From positions 22,187 to 86,186 of the forward strand of contig JAHEAQ010000011.1 in NCBI GenBank assembly GCA_024642705.1: a stretch of 64,000 nt of DNA, in the 5' to 3' direction. The DNA is from Bacteroidota bacterium (GTDB lineage Bacteria > Bacteroidota > Bacteroidia > Chitinophagales > Saprospiraceae). Position numbers and translations under genes: made by a program. The notes below the pieces were generated by a model, which was not told the DNA's origin, made no database searches, and saw only the letters and a list, made by a program, of their open reading frames with translations. Positions 10,193 to 19,512 of this stretch are shown here, piece by piece (the stretch's first letter is position 1; each line of letters opens with the position of its first letter).

Positions 10193-10221
10193 AAAAGGCT
10201 TCGAAAAATTCGAAGCCTTTT
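10193..10221 (-). terminator. Rho-independent terminator of secDF
   Basis: Perfect 13-bp stem, AAAAGGCTTCGAA and TTCGAAGCCTTTT, with a 3-base loop, 18 bases after the secDF stop. Read on the minus strand it is followed by a long T-rich run (TTTTTTAAGATTTTTTTTATTTC), so it acts in the secDF direction. Confidence 0.9.
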
Positions 10222-10239
10222 ATGTTAATTTTTGAAATT

Positions 10240-13200
10240 TTATTTTGCTTTTGCAGCAGCTTTAGAAAACCCTTTGTTTTCTGAAGATGTTGCAGAGGCT
10301 TTCATTTTTAAATCTTTTGTTAAGTCACGAACTATTGGAGTTGCAACAAATATGGATGAATATGTTCCAACTAAAATACCTAAGAATATTGCAAACGCAA
10401 ATCCTTTGATACTATCTCCTCCAAACAATAACAAAACTAATACCACAACCATGGTTGTTGCTGAAGTAATTATAGTTCTTGAAAAAGTACTGTTTATTGC
10501 CATATTTAATACATCATCAGTTGACTTGGAAGTATAAATTCCAAGATATTCTCTGATCCTATCAAATACGATCACTGTATCATTTATAGAATACCCAATT
10601 ACAGTAAGTAACGCACCAATAAATGCCTGATCAACTTCTAATGAGAAAGGTACCACATTCCAAAGAATGGAATACATTCCTAATAAAATGATACTATCGT
10701 GGAATAATGCAAGTACCGCACCCAATGAAAATTGCCACTTGTTAAATCTTATAAAGATGTAAGCAAAAATCAAAATCAATGCTATTATTCCAGCCAAGAA
10801 TGAACTCTTTTTAATGTCATCTGCAATGGTAGGACCTACTTTAGATGAGCTTATAATATGGGTTTCATTTTCAGTTTCTGAATCTTTGAATTTATCAATA
10901 TCTATACCACCAACAATGCTATTCAATCCTTCTGCAAGTTTTGCAGTAACAAGATCGATTGCATTATCTGCATTGTTATTGATTTCATACTTAGTAACAA
11001 TATTAAAAGTATTATCGGTATCTATTGATTTAACATTTGGCTCAGATTCTAAGTAAGAAGTTAAACCTTGTTTTAAGGATGCTACATTTACATCAACTCC
11101 CTTTTCAAAATGGATATTGTATGAGTAACCTCCTTGAAAGTCTACACCTAAATCTAAACCTTTAGTAAAGATAGATATGATCCCTGCAGTTAGTAATATT
11201 CCAGACACCACATACGCAATTTTTCGCTTTCCGATCCAATCAATATTAAGATCTGAAAACATATTTTTTGAAGGCTTAGTCCAAAAAGTCATATTTCCAG
11301 TTTTTGAAACCCTCCAATCGATAATGAGCTTACCTACCAATACCGCTGTGAATACAGATGAAATCACACCAATTATTAAAACAATTGCGAATCCTTTAAT
11401 TGGTCCAAGACCAAAATAATTCAAGACTAGTGCAGTAATAATGGTTGTTACGTTAGCATCAATAATTGCTGAATAGGAGTTTTTGAAACCATCTGCAATT
11501 GAAGCTAATGTTGTTTTTCCCGCTCTGATTTCTTCTCTAATTCTTTCAAATATAATTACGTTGGCATCGACGGCCATACCAATGGTCAATACGATACCCG
11601 CCATTCCTGGTAAAGTCAAAACGGTATTAATAGATGCCAGCACACCAAATATGAAGAATAAGTTAAGTATCAAAGCTAATATTGCTACAATACCGCCACC
11701 TCCATAATAGAAGATCATAAATAACATCACTATTAAAACACCTAATACCAATGATTTCAAACTCTTATTGATGTTGTCTTTTCCTAAAGAAGGTCCAACA
11801 GTAGCTTCTTGAATAATCCTAGTTTTTGCAGGTAATTTTCCAATCTGAAGGATATTTGCTAAATCGCTCGCTTCTTGTACAGAAAATCCGCCAGAAATCG
11901 AAGAACTTCCTTGCGTGATTGGTCCATTTACACGTGGTGCAGAAACAACAGTAGAGTCTAAGACAATTGCAATTTGACGGTTTCCATTTTGAGCAGCTTT
12001 AGTTGTAAGATCAGCCCAAATTTTTGCACCATTTGAATTCATCTGTAGTGAAACTTGAGGTTCCCCAGTTGTTGGGTCCGGACTTTGGGAAGCTGTTGTA
12101 ATTACATCGCCTTCTAAGGGTGCTTTCCCATTACTTTTTACTTTAATTGCATAAAGTTCATACTCTTGAGTTGGAACTCCATCGATATCCTGGTAAGGAG
12201 ACGCAGACCATCTGAATTCCATATCTTTTGGAAAAACAGCTTTAACTTCAGGTTTTTCTAACAATCTTGAAATCGCATCCCTCTTATTCTTTTGTGCTGT
12301 ACCCATTGTCGTAGGGCTAAAAGAAAATTGTTGACCACCAGATCCATTCAAAGTGAACATGCTGAACAAAGGTCCCGCATTTGCATTTACTGAATTTGCT
12401 TTTGGCGTTAATTGCATGGTAGAATCTGTCGGATTACCTAAATCATCATAATTATCATAGGTATACGTGGTGTCATATTGAACCTGCGCAACAGTCGTAT
12501 CTCCCATTAAATCTTTCAACCTATTATTGGCAGCTACAAAACTTTCTGCTACTCCTGGATCAGAAATCCAATAAGTATCCCAAAATTCTAATTTGGCACT
12601 AGCTTGTAAGAATTTTCTTGCTCTTGCAGGATTTTCTAGTCCCGGCATTTCCACAATAATCAAATCCCTAGCTTGGTCCAAAAATACATTTGGTTGGGAA
12701 ACACCCAATTTATCAATTCTCTTTTTTAGACGATCAAAAGTTAATTTAACGGTTTGATCTGCTTTCTGACGCAATACACGAACTACTTCTCCATTAGAAG
12801 ACTCTGTATTGATGTCATCTCGCATACTTTCATTTCTTAGAAAGATTCTCGCTAATGGTTTTGCGTCAGTTATTTTTTGGTATTCAGATGCAAACAATGA
12901 AATAAAATCACTTTGTGAACTTTTCATCGCTTCATTTGCAGCATCCAAAGCAGTTCTAAAAGCAGGATCATTAGAATCATTCGAAAGCGAAATAATTAAT
13001 TCATTTAGATCTACCTGAAGAACAGAACTCATACCACCCTTAAGATCTAGACCTAAAGCCAATTGTTGCTTTTTTAGATCATCATAAGTATAAGTTTTGA
13101 CTAATGGTATTTGAAATACCACTTCACTAGAAACTGAATCCAAATATTGGATCCTTGCAGCTTTGGTAGCTGCGTTTCTTTGAACTTCATCGCTAAATTG

Positions 13201-13332
13201 TGAACCTATCTGCTCTGCATATTCGGTTGCACTTTTTTCTATTCTATTTGTTGGAATTATAAAAAAGTATTGGAATAAACTAACCAATATCATTAAAACC
13301 AAAAAAAACTTAATTAAGCCTTTCCCTTGCAT
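10240..13332 (-). CDS. secDF: Fused protein translocase subunit SecDF
   Basis: Proton-driven accessory subunit of the Sec translocon that helps pull proteins across the inner membrane. SecD and SecF are fused in one 1030-residue chain, as usual in Bacteroidota. The SecD half shows the N-terminal membrane helix, LGLDLKGG (about 93-100), the large periplasmic region, and the membrane motif MAVDANVIIFERIREEIRAG. The SecF half shows GVDFQGGYSYNIHF and VIGYSINDTVIVFDRIRE. The SecD periplasmic region contains a Ser/Asn-rich stretch (about 280-345) that looks like a lineage-specific loop. Single-gene unit with its own terminator; divergent from the LysM gene. Confidence 0.97.
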   Translation of the reverse strand: MQGKGLIKFFLVLMILVSLFQYFFIIPTNRIEKSATEYAEQIGSQFSDEVQRNAATKAARIQYLDSVSSEVVFQIPLVKTYTYDDLKKQQLALGLDLKGGMSSVLQVDLNELIISLSNDSNDPAFRTALDAANEAMKSSQSDFISLFASEYQKITDAKPLARIFLRNESMRDDINTESSNGEVVRVLRQKADQTVKLTFDRLKKRIDKLGVSQPNVFLDQARDLIIVEMPGLENPARARKFLQASAKLEFWDTYWISDPGVAESFVAANNRLKDLMGDTTVAQVQYDTTYTYDNYDDLGNPTDSTMQLTPKANSVNANAGPLFSMFTLNGSGGQQFSFSPTTMGTAQKNKRDAISRLLEKPEVKAVFPKDMEFRWSASPYQDIDGVPTQEYELYAIKVKSNGKAPLEGDVITTASQSPDPTTGEPQVSLQMNSNGAKIWADLTTKAAQNGNRQIAIVLDSTVVSAPRVNGPITQGSSSISGGFSVQEASDLANILQIGKLPAKTRIIQEATVGPSLGKDNINKSLKSLVLGVLIVMLFMIFYYGGGGIVAILALILNLFFIFGVLASINTVLTLPGMAGIVLTIGMAVDANVIIFERIREEIRAGKTTLASIADGFKNSYSAIIDANVTTIITALVLNYFGLGPIKGFAIVLIIGVISSVFTAVLVGKLIIDWRVSKTGNMTFWTKPSKNMFSDLNIDWIGKRKIAYVVSGILLTAGIISIFTKGLDLGVDFQGGYSYNIHFEKGVDVNVASLKQGLTSYLESEPNVKSIDTDNTFNIVTKYEINNNADNAIDLVTAKLAEGLNSIVGGIDIDKFKDSETENETHIISSSKVGPTIADDIKKSSFLAGIIALILIFAYIFIRFNKWQFSLGAVLALFHDSIILLGMYSILWNVVPFSLEVDQAFIGALLTVIGYSINDTVIVFDRIREYLGIYTSKSTDDVLNMAINSTFSRTIITSATTMVVVLVLLLFGGDSIKGFAFAIFLGILVGTYSSIFVATPIVRDLTKDLKMKASATSSENKGFSKAAAKAK

Positions 13333-13590
13333 CTATCTATTCTTTATTATTATAATAATTTGAAAAAACTGCGCAAATATAAAGGTTTTAGACAACTTAT
13401 CATCACAAAAATAAAAATCATGAAATTTATCTTTATTTATTCTTACCAAATAGTTAATCAAAGCATTACCAAATCCTTATATATTAGATATTTATAAAGA
13501 CATAATTATAAAAAACTATTTTCTTTTTTCATATAAAAAAGTAATTATATTAGAGCATTGCAATTTACTAACAAATTAAAAATTTACAAA

Positions 13591-14061
13591 ATGGGTTTAT
13601 TTTCATTCCTCAAAAAAGCAGGTTCTGGTGCTTTAAAAGAGAAAGAAGCCGCAGCTAAGGCCGCAGCTGACGAAGCTTCAAAAGCATACAAAAACGATTT
13701 ATTAGCTGATATCGTGAAAAGCTTAGGGATTTCTATCAAAGATTTGAGTGTTAACTTGATTGATGATGTGGTGATTGTTTCAGGTGTTGCTCATTCACAA
13801 TCTGATAAAGAAAAAATTGTTTTATCATTAGGAAATGTAGAGGGCGTTTCAGCTGTAGATGACAGAATTTCGGTGGAAATAATTGAACCTGCAGCGGTTT
13901 TTTATGAAGTAAAAAGTGGTGATTCTTTGTCAAAAATAGCAAAAGCTCATTATTCTGATGCAAATAAATATATGGAAATATTTGAAGCAAACAAGCCACT
14001 TTTAAAAGATCCAAATAAAATCTATCCAGGTCAAGTACTTAGAATTCCGCCTTTGGATTAA
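13591..14061 (+). CDS. BON-LysM domain protein (Kbp/YgaU-like)
   Basis: 156 residues from the ATG at 13591 (MGLFSFLKKAGSG), chosen because this opening matches the Kbp/YgaU family; an in-frame upstream ATG-like start at 13558 adds 11 residues of little character. Domains: an Ala/Lys-rich helix (about 10-35), a BON domain (about 38-98, DVVIVSGVAHSQSDKEKI) and a C-terminal LysM (about 105-154, YEVKSGDSLSKIAKAHY and YPGQVLRIP). E. coli Kbp of the same layout is a cytoplasmic potassium-binding protein; no signal peptide is seen here either. LysM would otherwise suggest peptidoglycan binding. It is followed by a good terminator. Confidence 0.9.
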   Translation: MGLFSFLKKAGSGALKEKEAAAKAAADEASKAYKNDLLADIVKSLGISIKDLSVNLIDDVVIVSGVAHSQSDKEKIVLSLGNVEGVSAVDDRISVEIIEPAAVFYEVKSGDSLSKIAKAHYSDANKYMEIFEANKPLLKDPNKIYPGQVLRIPPLD

Positions 14062-14077
14062 ATTAAAATATTTTTAC

Positions 14078-14104
14078 AAGGTGCTTAAAAAGCACCTTTT
14101 TTAT
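14078..14104 (+). terminator. Rho-independent terminator after the LysM gene
   Basis: AAGGTGCTT and AAGCACCTT (9-bp perfect stem, AAA loop) followed by TTTTATTT, 17 bases after the LysM gene stop. It ends only 14 bases before the next ATG, so that gene is expressed by read-through or by a promoter inside the LysM gene. Confidence 0.85.
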
Positions 14105-14117
14105 TTAAAAAAAATTT

Positions 14118-14657
14118 ATGTCTATTATTAATGTTAATCTAAGCTACATCACAATTGCCCAAATATTTGCTCAAGAATTTAACAAGCAAAAAATAGAATT
14201 CAGGTCCTATCCTATTTCAATTCAAAATTTAACAATAGAAAAAAAAACAGATCAACAATTCTTTATTTTTGGGGATATTATTTCCAAATGGAGTGCTCAT
14301 TTCACCTTATCTTGTTTTGTGGAATTTAATAAATCAGCTTATAAAGTCAATATGACCAATATTCAAATAAGTTTTAATTCCAGAAACATTCTATTCAAAG
14401 GCCTTTTAAATATAGGAAAAAGCATAATTGAGAAAAAAATTTCAGAATTTGCAGATAACCCGTTGCACACGCATCTCCAAAAATTAATGCCATTTATTGA
14501 TGTGGAAATGAATAAGACTAAATTGCTTTATGAATTAAAATTAACTTCCAAGACTCATGAAATGGAAATTCTTAATTTGGAATTTCTCCCTAAAGAATTA
14601 TTTTTAAAATTAAATGTAGATCAGGAGATTACCATTAACCAGTTAAATCAAAATTGA
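14118..14657 (+). CDS. Conserved hypothetical protein, DUF4403-like half
   Basis: 179 residues, no signal peptide and no Cys lipobox. The opening SIINVNLSYITIAQIFAQEF, the alternating beta-strand pattern, FKGLLNIGKSIIEKKISEF and the closing strands resemble one half of the DUF4403 family, envelope proteins of about 450 residues made of repeated lipid-binding-like halves. This would be a single-unit short form; I call the resemblance by eye, not by search. It sits immediately downstream of the LysM gene terminator and may be a partner of that gene. Confidence 0.6.
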   Translation: MSIINVNLSYITIAQIFAQEFNKQKIEFRSYPISIQNLTIEKKTDQQFFIFGDIISKWSAHFTLSCFVEFNKSAYKVNMTNIQISFNSRNILFKGLLNIGKSIIEKKISEFADNPLHTHLQKLMPFIDVEMNKTKLLYELKLTSKTHEMEILNLEFLPKELFLKLNVDQEITINQLNQN

Positions 14658-14759
14658 AGTTTTCAATTCAATCACAATGCATACTATTGAATACGTTATA
14701 AGGATAATAAAATTAATTCCTATTTATATAAAGATCCATTCGAAACATCAAAAATTTAT

Positions 14760-17273
14760 ATGCTTAAAGTAAATTTCATTCAACTATTTTTCATCATCCT
14801 ATTTTTTAATGCATGTAAAGAAAGCTACCAAAAACCAAAAATGAATGGTGCTCTGGAAGCATTGCAGCTTTTGTCTTCTCAAAAAACCTATCCAAACGAA
14901 GATCTTAAAGGTGCAAATTATTTTGATGAGATAAAAAAGTGGCAAATAAACCATACAATTGAAAACAGGGAGGAATTACCAGAACCATGGCAATCCATTG
15001 GCCCGCATAACATCGCAGGCAGAACATTATGTTTGGCAATAAATCCCCAAAATAACAAAACAATTTATGCAGGTTCTGCAAGTGGTGGACTTTGGAGAAG
15101 TTATAATAAAGGATTAGATACATCTTGGCAACAAATTCCTTTAGGATTCCCAGTTCTTGGTGTTTCTAGTATTGCTTTTGCACCAAATGACTCCTTAACA
15201 ATTTATATTGGAACAGGAGAAGTGTACAATATCAATTTATCAGGCCATGGTGCTGCCTATAGAAGTACGAGGGGGACTTATGGAATGGGAATATTAAAAT
15301 CTTCGGATGGCGGATCAACATGGAGAAAATCTCTAGATTGGACCTACGAATTACAAAGAGCTATACATGTAATAAAAGTCGCACCATCTAATCCAAATAT
15401 AATATATGCTGGAACAACTCATGGAACATATGTCAGCAAAAATGCTGGTAATTCCTGGGAATTGATTCATGATACTCCTTTATGTAATGATTTGGTGGTC
15501 CACCCAAATAATCCAAATGATCTTATTATCGCTTGTGGTAATTTTGGATCGCCAGGCAAAGGTATTTACCACACCCAAGATGGTGGCGAAAATTGGGATT
15601 TTTTCGAACCTTCAAATTTTCAAGGCAAAATTCAATTGGCACAATATGACCCCAAACCAGAAATAGTTTATGCAAGTATTGGGAATGGTTTCGGATTCGA
15701 TGATGGGGCAACATGGATTTATAAAACTAGTAATAGAGCATTGAATTGGGATCTTCAAGGCACTACAGATTATTCTCAATGGCAAGGTTGGTTTGCCCAT
15801 GATATTGCAATACATCCATATAATTCACAATTTCTTACAATGGTTGGAATTGAAATATTCCAATCCCAAAATAGTGGCAAAACTGCAACACAAATAACAA
15901 ATGGCGGAGTTGCTTTTGGTACACCACCAATTGGACAACCAGATGGCCCATCCAATTTTACGCATTCTGATCACCATGATGTTATTTATGATCCATCCGA
16001 TGAAAACACCATTTATGTTGCCACTGATGGAGGGGTTTATGGCACTTTTGATGGAGGTGAAAAATGGCAAAGTTTGAATGGTGGATATCAAACTACCCAG
16101 TTTTACAATGGTTTCTCTGTTTTCAATAGTGAAAATATTTCACTCGCAATGGGAGGTCTGCAAGATAATAGTACAGTAGAATTTACTGGATCTAAAGCGT
16201 GGAAAAGAGTAATTGGAGGTGACGGATCATGGTCTGCAATTCACCCAACGGACTCTAAAATAAGATATGGATCTTTGCAAAATTTAACAGTTTATAAAAC
16301 TAATAATGGAATATCATACAACAGAATATTTATCCCAGGTGCGGACTTAGCAACTGCTTTCATTGCTCCATTTGTTGTTTCTCAATCTGATCCAGAAACA
16401 ATTTATGCTGGTAGAAGTGCTATTTTCAAGTCCCTAAATGGAGGTACTTCATGGAACAAAAGTCCTTTGAATACGGACTTTGCTCTGTCGATGGATGTTT
16501 ATTCACAAAATCCAGATATTATGTATGTAGCCACTGCAGCAGGCGATGATAGACCTCGAATTTATGTTACTACAGATGGAGCAAATACATTTTCGGATAT
16601 CACCTTAGGATTACCAAATCAATACATAAATGATATTATTATAAATGAAAATGACCCAAATAAAGTATATGTGACTCTTGGCGGATTTGGCGATGCTCAA
16701 GTTTTCAAAACAACCGATAGTGGTCAAGAATGGATTGATATTACGGGCGAGTTGCCTAAAATTCCCACCTCAGCTATACTAATTGACCCTTTGGATGACA
16801 ACCTGCTTTACTTAGGTAATGATTTTGGAATTTTTTATTCAGAAGATGATGGTGAAAACTGGTTTAATTTTAGTCAAGGAATTACAGATGCTGCTTTAAT
16901 TATGGACCTTAAGATAAATCCAGCAACTAGAAAAATATTTGCGGCAACACATGGCAACGGAGCATTTGAAAGAGATATGATTTCGAGAGAATTACCGTCT
17001 AAAACAATCGACTCCCCTTACGAAAATGTTCGTATAGTTGAAAACCCGACAAACAATTACTTAACCATTGTGGGTTATGAACCAACAATTCAAGAAATGA
17101 TACTAGAAATTATTTCTATTGACGGAAAAATATTCAATCATGAAACCGTAAATACAAATGGTGTTGATCGTATGAGAATAGATTTAGACAAACTTATTTC
17201 AAGTGGTCAATATTTTCTTAAAATTAGCTCAAGCGATGGTATAAAAGTATTGCCATTTATATTTATCAAATAG
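14760..17273 (+). CDS. VPS10/BNR beta-propeller protein with T9SS type A sorting domain
   Basis: 837 residues. The N-terminus (MLKVNFIQLFFIILFFNAC) looks like a lipoprotein signal with Cys19. The body holds many Asp-box blades (SSDGGSTWRKS, TQDGGENWDFF, TTDSGQEWIDI, SEDDGENWFNF) forming two propellers as in sortilin/VPS10-like proteins. The last 80 residues (ENPTNNYLTIVGY to VLPFIFIK) form a type A T9SS C-terminal sorting domain: N-P strand start, a G-K-type middle motif and a terminal Lys. The protein is therefore predicted to cross the outer membrane by T9SS. The combination of a lipobox-like start with a T9SS tail is unusual (see findings). Substrate unknown. Confidence 0.88.
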   Translation: MLKVNFIQLFFIILFFNACKESYQKPKMNGALEALQLLSSQKTYPNEDLKGANYFDEIKKWQINHTIENREELPEPWQSIGPHNIAGRTLCLAINPQNNKTIYAGSASGGLWRSYNKGLDTSWQQIPLGFPVLGVSSIAFAPNDSLTIYIGTGEVYNINLSGHGAAYRSTRGTYGMGILKSSDGGSTWRKSLDWTYELQRAIHVIKVAPSNPNIIYAGTTHGTYVSKNAGNSWELIHDTPLCNDLVVHPNNPNDLIIACGNFGSPGKGIYHTQDGGENWDFFEPSNFQGKIQLAQYDPKPEIVYASIGNGFGFDDGATWIYKTSNRALNWDLQGTTDYSQWQGWFAHDIAIHPYNSQFLTMVGIEIFQSQNSGKTATQITNGGVAFGTPPIGQPDGPSNFTHSDHHDVIYDPSDENTIYVATDGGVYGTFDGGEKWQSLNGGYQTTQFYNGFSVFNSENISLAMGGLQDNSTVEFTGSKAWKRVIGGDGSWSAIHPTDSKIRYGSLQNLTVYKTNNGISYNRIFIPGADLATAFIAPFVVSQSDPETIYAGRSAIFKSLNGGTSWNKSPLNTDFALSMDVYSQNPDIMYVATAAGDDRPRIYVTTDGANTFSDITLGLPNQYINDIIINENDPNKVYVTLGGFGDAQVFKTTDSGQEWIDITGELPKIPTSAILIDPLDDNLLYLGNDFGIFYSEDDGENWFNFSQGITDAALIMDLKINPATRKIFAATHGNGAFERDMISRELPSKTIDSPYENVRIVENPTNNYLTIVGYEPTIQEMILEIISIDGKIFNHETVNTNGVDRMRIDLDKLISSGQYFLKISSSDGIKVLPFIFIK

Positions 17274-17318
17274 TGTAACCTTGTAAAATAAGAATACTCA
17301 AATTCAATATCAGTCAGT

Positions 17319-18272
17319 CTAATTGACTTTATTCTGTATATTTCCAGATAAAAAACCCTTTATATTATTTACCAATATATCCATCATCTTTTCTCTGGAC
17401 TTATCTCCAGTCCATGCCATGTGTGGCGTGATATAACAATTCTTTAGATTTAACAATGGGTTGTCCAAAAGTGGTGGTTCTTGAACCATTACATCTAAAG
17501 CTGCTGCCCTTATAGTTCCAGACAAAAGTGCAAGGGCCAAGTCGTTTTCATTTATTAAAGCGCCACGTCCAGTATTAATCAAGATTGATGATTGTTTCAT
17601 GAATCCAAGTGAATTTTTGTTTATAATTTCAAAAGTGGAATCGTTCAATGGCACATGCAATGAAAGAAAATCTGCTTGTTGAAACACTTCTGGTAAAGTT
17701 ACAAATTCAATATTCAATCTTTTATCTATGATAGGGTATCTATGGCTAACCAAAACATGCATTCCAAAAGCTAATGCAATTTCAGCTACTTTTTGTCCAA
17801 TCTTTCCAAAACCAATAATTCCCATCTTTCGTCCAGAAAGATTTATAATAGGTTCATTGGTGTAGCTCCAATCATTTAGTTCATTCCACACACCATTTCG
17901 ACATTCCAATGCATAATTTTCCACCCTATTCAATATGGCCAAAAGACATGAAAATACATGCTGTGCTACTGAATCTGTGCTATAATTTGAAACATTGCAA
18001 ACAGGAATTCCTTTTTTTTGGGCAGCTATTACGTCAATATTATTATATCCTGTCGCCATTACAAATATACCTTTCAATTTAGGCAATTGTGAAATAATAA
18101 ATTCATCAATTATTACCTTATTACTAAGAAGAATATCAGCATTTAATGACCTTGTAATTATATTTTCTGGTGTTGTTCTGTCATATATTTTGACATTTCC
18201 CAATGCTTCTAATCTATCCCATTTCAGATCTCCAGGATTCAAATGATATCCGTCCAACACAACTATATTCAT
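17319..18272 (-). CDS. D-2-hydroxyacid dehydrogenase (glycerate/hydroxypyruvate-type)
   Basis: 317 residues, cytoplasmic NAD(P)H-dependent enzyme interconverting a 2-oxoacid and a D-2-hydroxyacid. The Rossmann motif is GFGKIG at 154-159 inside MGIIGFGKIGQKVA, and the catalytic triad is visible as Arg236 (NTGRGALI), Glu265 (VQEPPLL) and His284 (TPHMAW). The TPHMAW form and LDVMVQEPP resemble glycerate dehydrogenases (hydroxypyruvate reductase) more than phosphoglycerate dehydrogenase; there is no ACT domain. Substrate is therefore probable but not proven. It stands alone between a convergent T9SS cargo gene and the DUF547 gene. Confidence 0.9.
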   Translation of the reverse strand: MNIVVLDGYHLNPGDLKWDRLEALGNVKIYDRTTPENIITRSLNADILLSNKVIIDEFIISQLPKLKGIFVMATGYNNIDVIAAQKKGIPVCNVSNYSTDSVAQHVFSCLLAILNRVENYALECRNGVWNELNDWSYTNEPIINLSGRKMGIIGFGKIGQKVAEIALAFGMHVLVSHRYPIIDKRLNIEFVTLPEVFQQADFLSLHVPLNDSTFEIINKNSLGFMKQSSILINTGRGALINENDLALALLSGTIRAAALDVMVQEPPLLDNPLLNLKNCYITPHMAWTGDKSREKMMDILVNNIKGFLSGNIQNKVN

Positions 18273-18362
18273 AACATTTCTAATTTATAAGAAGTCCAAA
18301 AACAGCGTAAACAAGCAACGAATTTAATTAGAAATATAAAAAAAGCCCATTAAGTGAAATAA

Positions 18363-19415
18363 TTATTTCTGATTCAGACGCCAATCATAATCTAAAAAAA
18401 GGATTTTAGGATTTGAATTTATGGTCACTTTAGAATACTTATTCAGAAACTCAACTAAATTTCCAAAATCTTCCGCATACCATTCAAAAATTTTGGACAC
18501 TGTAATATTGGATTTATTAATTTGATTGAATTTTTCATTTTGTACAAATGCCTTGGTTCTATCTTCAAGTAACTGAATCAAATTGCTTTCAGAAAAAGCT
18601 TTATTTGCTAGAGGTGGACAAGATTTTGCAGCACAATTCAAAGCAAAATGAATTCTTGGCTCTTTGAATTGTGGGCGGATAATTTCATTTTCAATTTGAT
18701 TTAAACTAAAAGTATTCGTGCCAACTTTTATCCATTTCTGATCCCATGGTTTCCCATTAGATATATCAAGAATAGAATTTGTCGGATAATTTTTGAGTAT
18801 TAGCTTAATGGTATATGCATTATAGGTATTGATCCAATAAGCCAATTTTGCTTCTTTTGACCAATTATTCGAAGGTGAATTTTCAGCTAATAGATTGAGA
18901 TAAATATTCAATTCTGTTTCGTCTTTTTTAAATGCTTTATAATTCACATTACCTGCAGCATCAACATGTTTCAACAACAAAGCATTAAATTTTTCGTGTG
19001 ACAATGCTTCATTTAAAGATTCTTCTTTTGAATTTTCTTGAAATGGTTCTACTAATATTGCTTCTGAACCGGTTTCTTCAACTGGAATCCCTAAAACATT
19101 ACTTTCTAGATCCTCTTCTGAATTAGATTCTATTTTCACCTTTTCAATATTTACATTTAATGAAACCTCTCTTTCTGAAGAGGGTGCGCTTGGTTCTGCT
19201 GGGATTGAAATTTCCGATTCTTTGGATTGATGAATATTTTCAATTTTTAAGTGAGTGTTAATAAAATCTGTGTCAAGATTGTTTTGATTTGAATCTAAAA
19301 TTTCAATATTATTCCCTCCATTTTGATTGACAGTCAAATTGTCGTTCAGTTCAGATTTACAGGAAGAATTAATTAAACCAAAAAGTATAAAAATCAATAT
19401 CATTTTTATTTTCAT
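18363..19415 (-). CDS. DUF547 domain lipoprotein
   Basis: 350 residues from the ATG at 19415, chosen because it begins a lipoprotein signal (MKIKMILIFILFGLINSSC, Cys19); the longer frame from 19496 would bury that signal. After an acidic, low-complexity linker (about 20-150, rich in Glu/Ser/Asn) comes a DUF547 domain (about 150-350) with its hallmark KLAYWINTYNAYTIKLIL, FSLNQIENEIIRP and RIHFALNCAAKSCPPL. Function of DUF547 is unknown; it is sometimes compared with papain-like folds because of the conserved Cys and His residues. It lies 97 bases downstream of the TonB-dependent receptor on the same strand and may be in its operon. Confidence 0.85.
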   Translation of the reverse strand: MKIKMILIFILFGLINSSCKSELNDNLTVNQNGGNNIEILDSNQNNLDTDFINTHLKIENIHQSKESEISIPAEPSAPSSEREVSLNVNIEKVKIESNSEEDLESNVLGIPVEETGSEAILVEPFQENSKEESLNEALSHEKFNALLLKHVDAAGNVNYKAFKKDETELNIYLNLLAENSPSNNWSKEAKLAYWINTYNAYTIKLILKNYPTNSILDISNGKPWDQKWIKVGTNTFSLNQIENEIIRPQFKEPRIHFALNCAAKSCPPLANKAFSESNLIQLLEDRTKAFVQNEKFNQINKSNITVSKIFEWYAEDFGNLVEFLNKYSKVTINSNPKILFLDYDWRLNQK

Positions 19416-19512
19416 TTTAAAGTATTCCATTAATAAATGGCTATTTTCTTCATTTAGTTTATTTCCTTCAATTTTTATAATATAAAAGTTTCGCAAAAGA
19501 CATTTTGAAACA

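Larger units (their letters stand above)
9930..10239. other. Intergenic region between secDF and the PorE-like gene
   Basis: 310 bases without a gene, on the minus-strand path from secDF to the lipoprotein gene. It holds a strong terminator at its right end (10193-10221) and a plausible promoter at 9962-9992, so the two genes are probably separate transcription units. The remainder is AT-rich with nothing else recognisable. Confidence 0.6.

Noticed and set aside
19416..19496. Longer start of the DUF547 gene
   Set aside because: It would place 27 residues ahead of a clear lipoprotein signal peptide.
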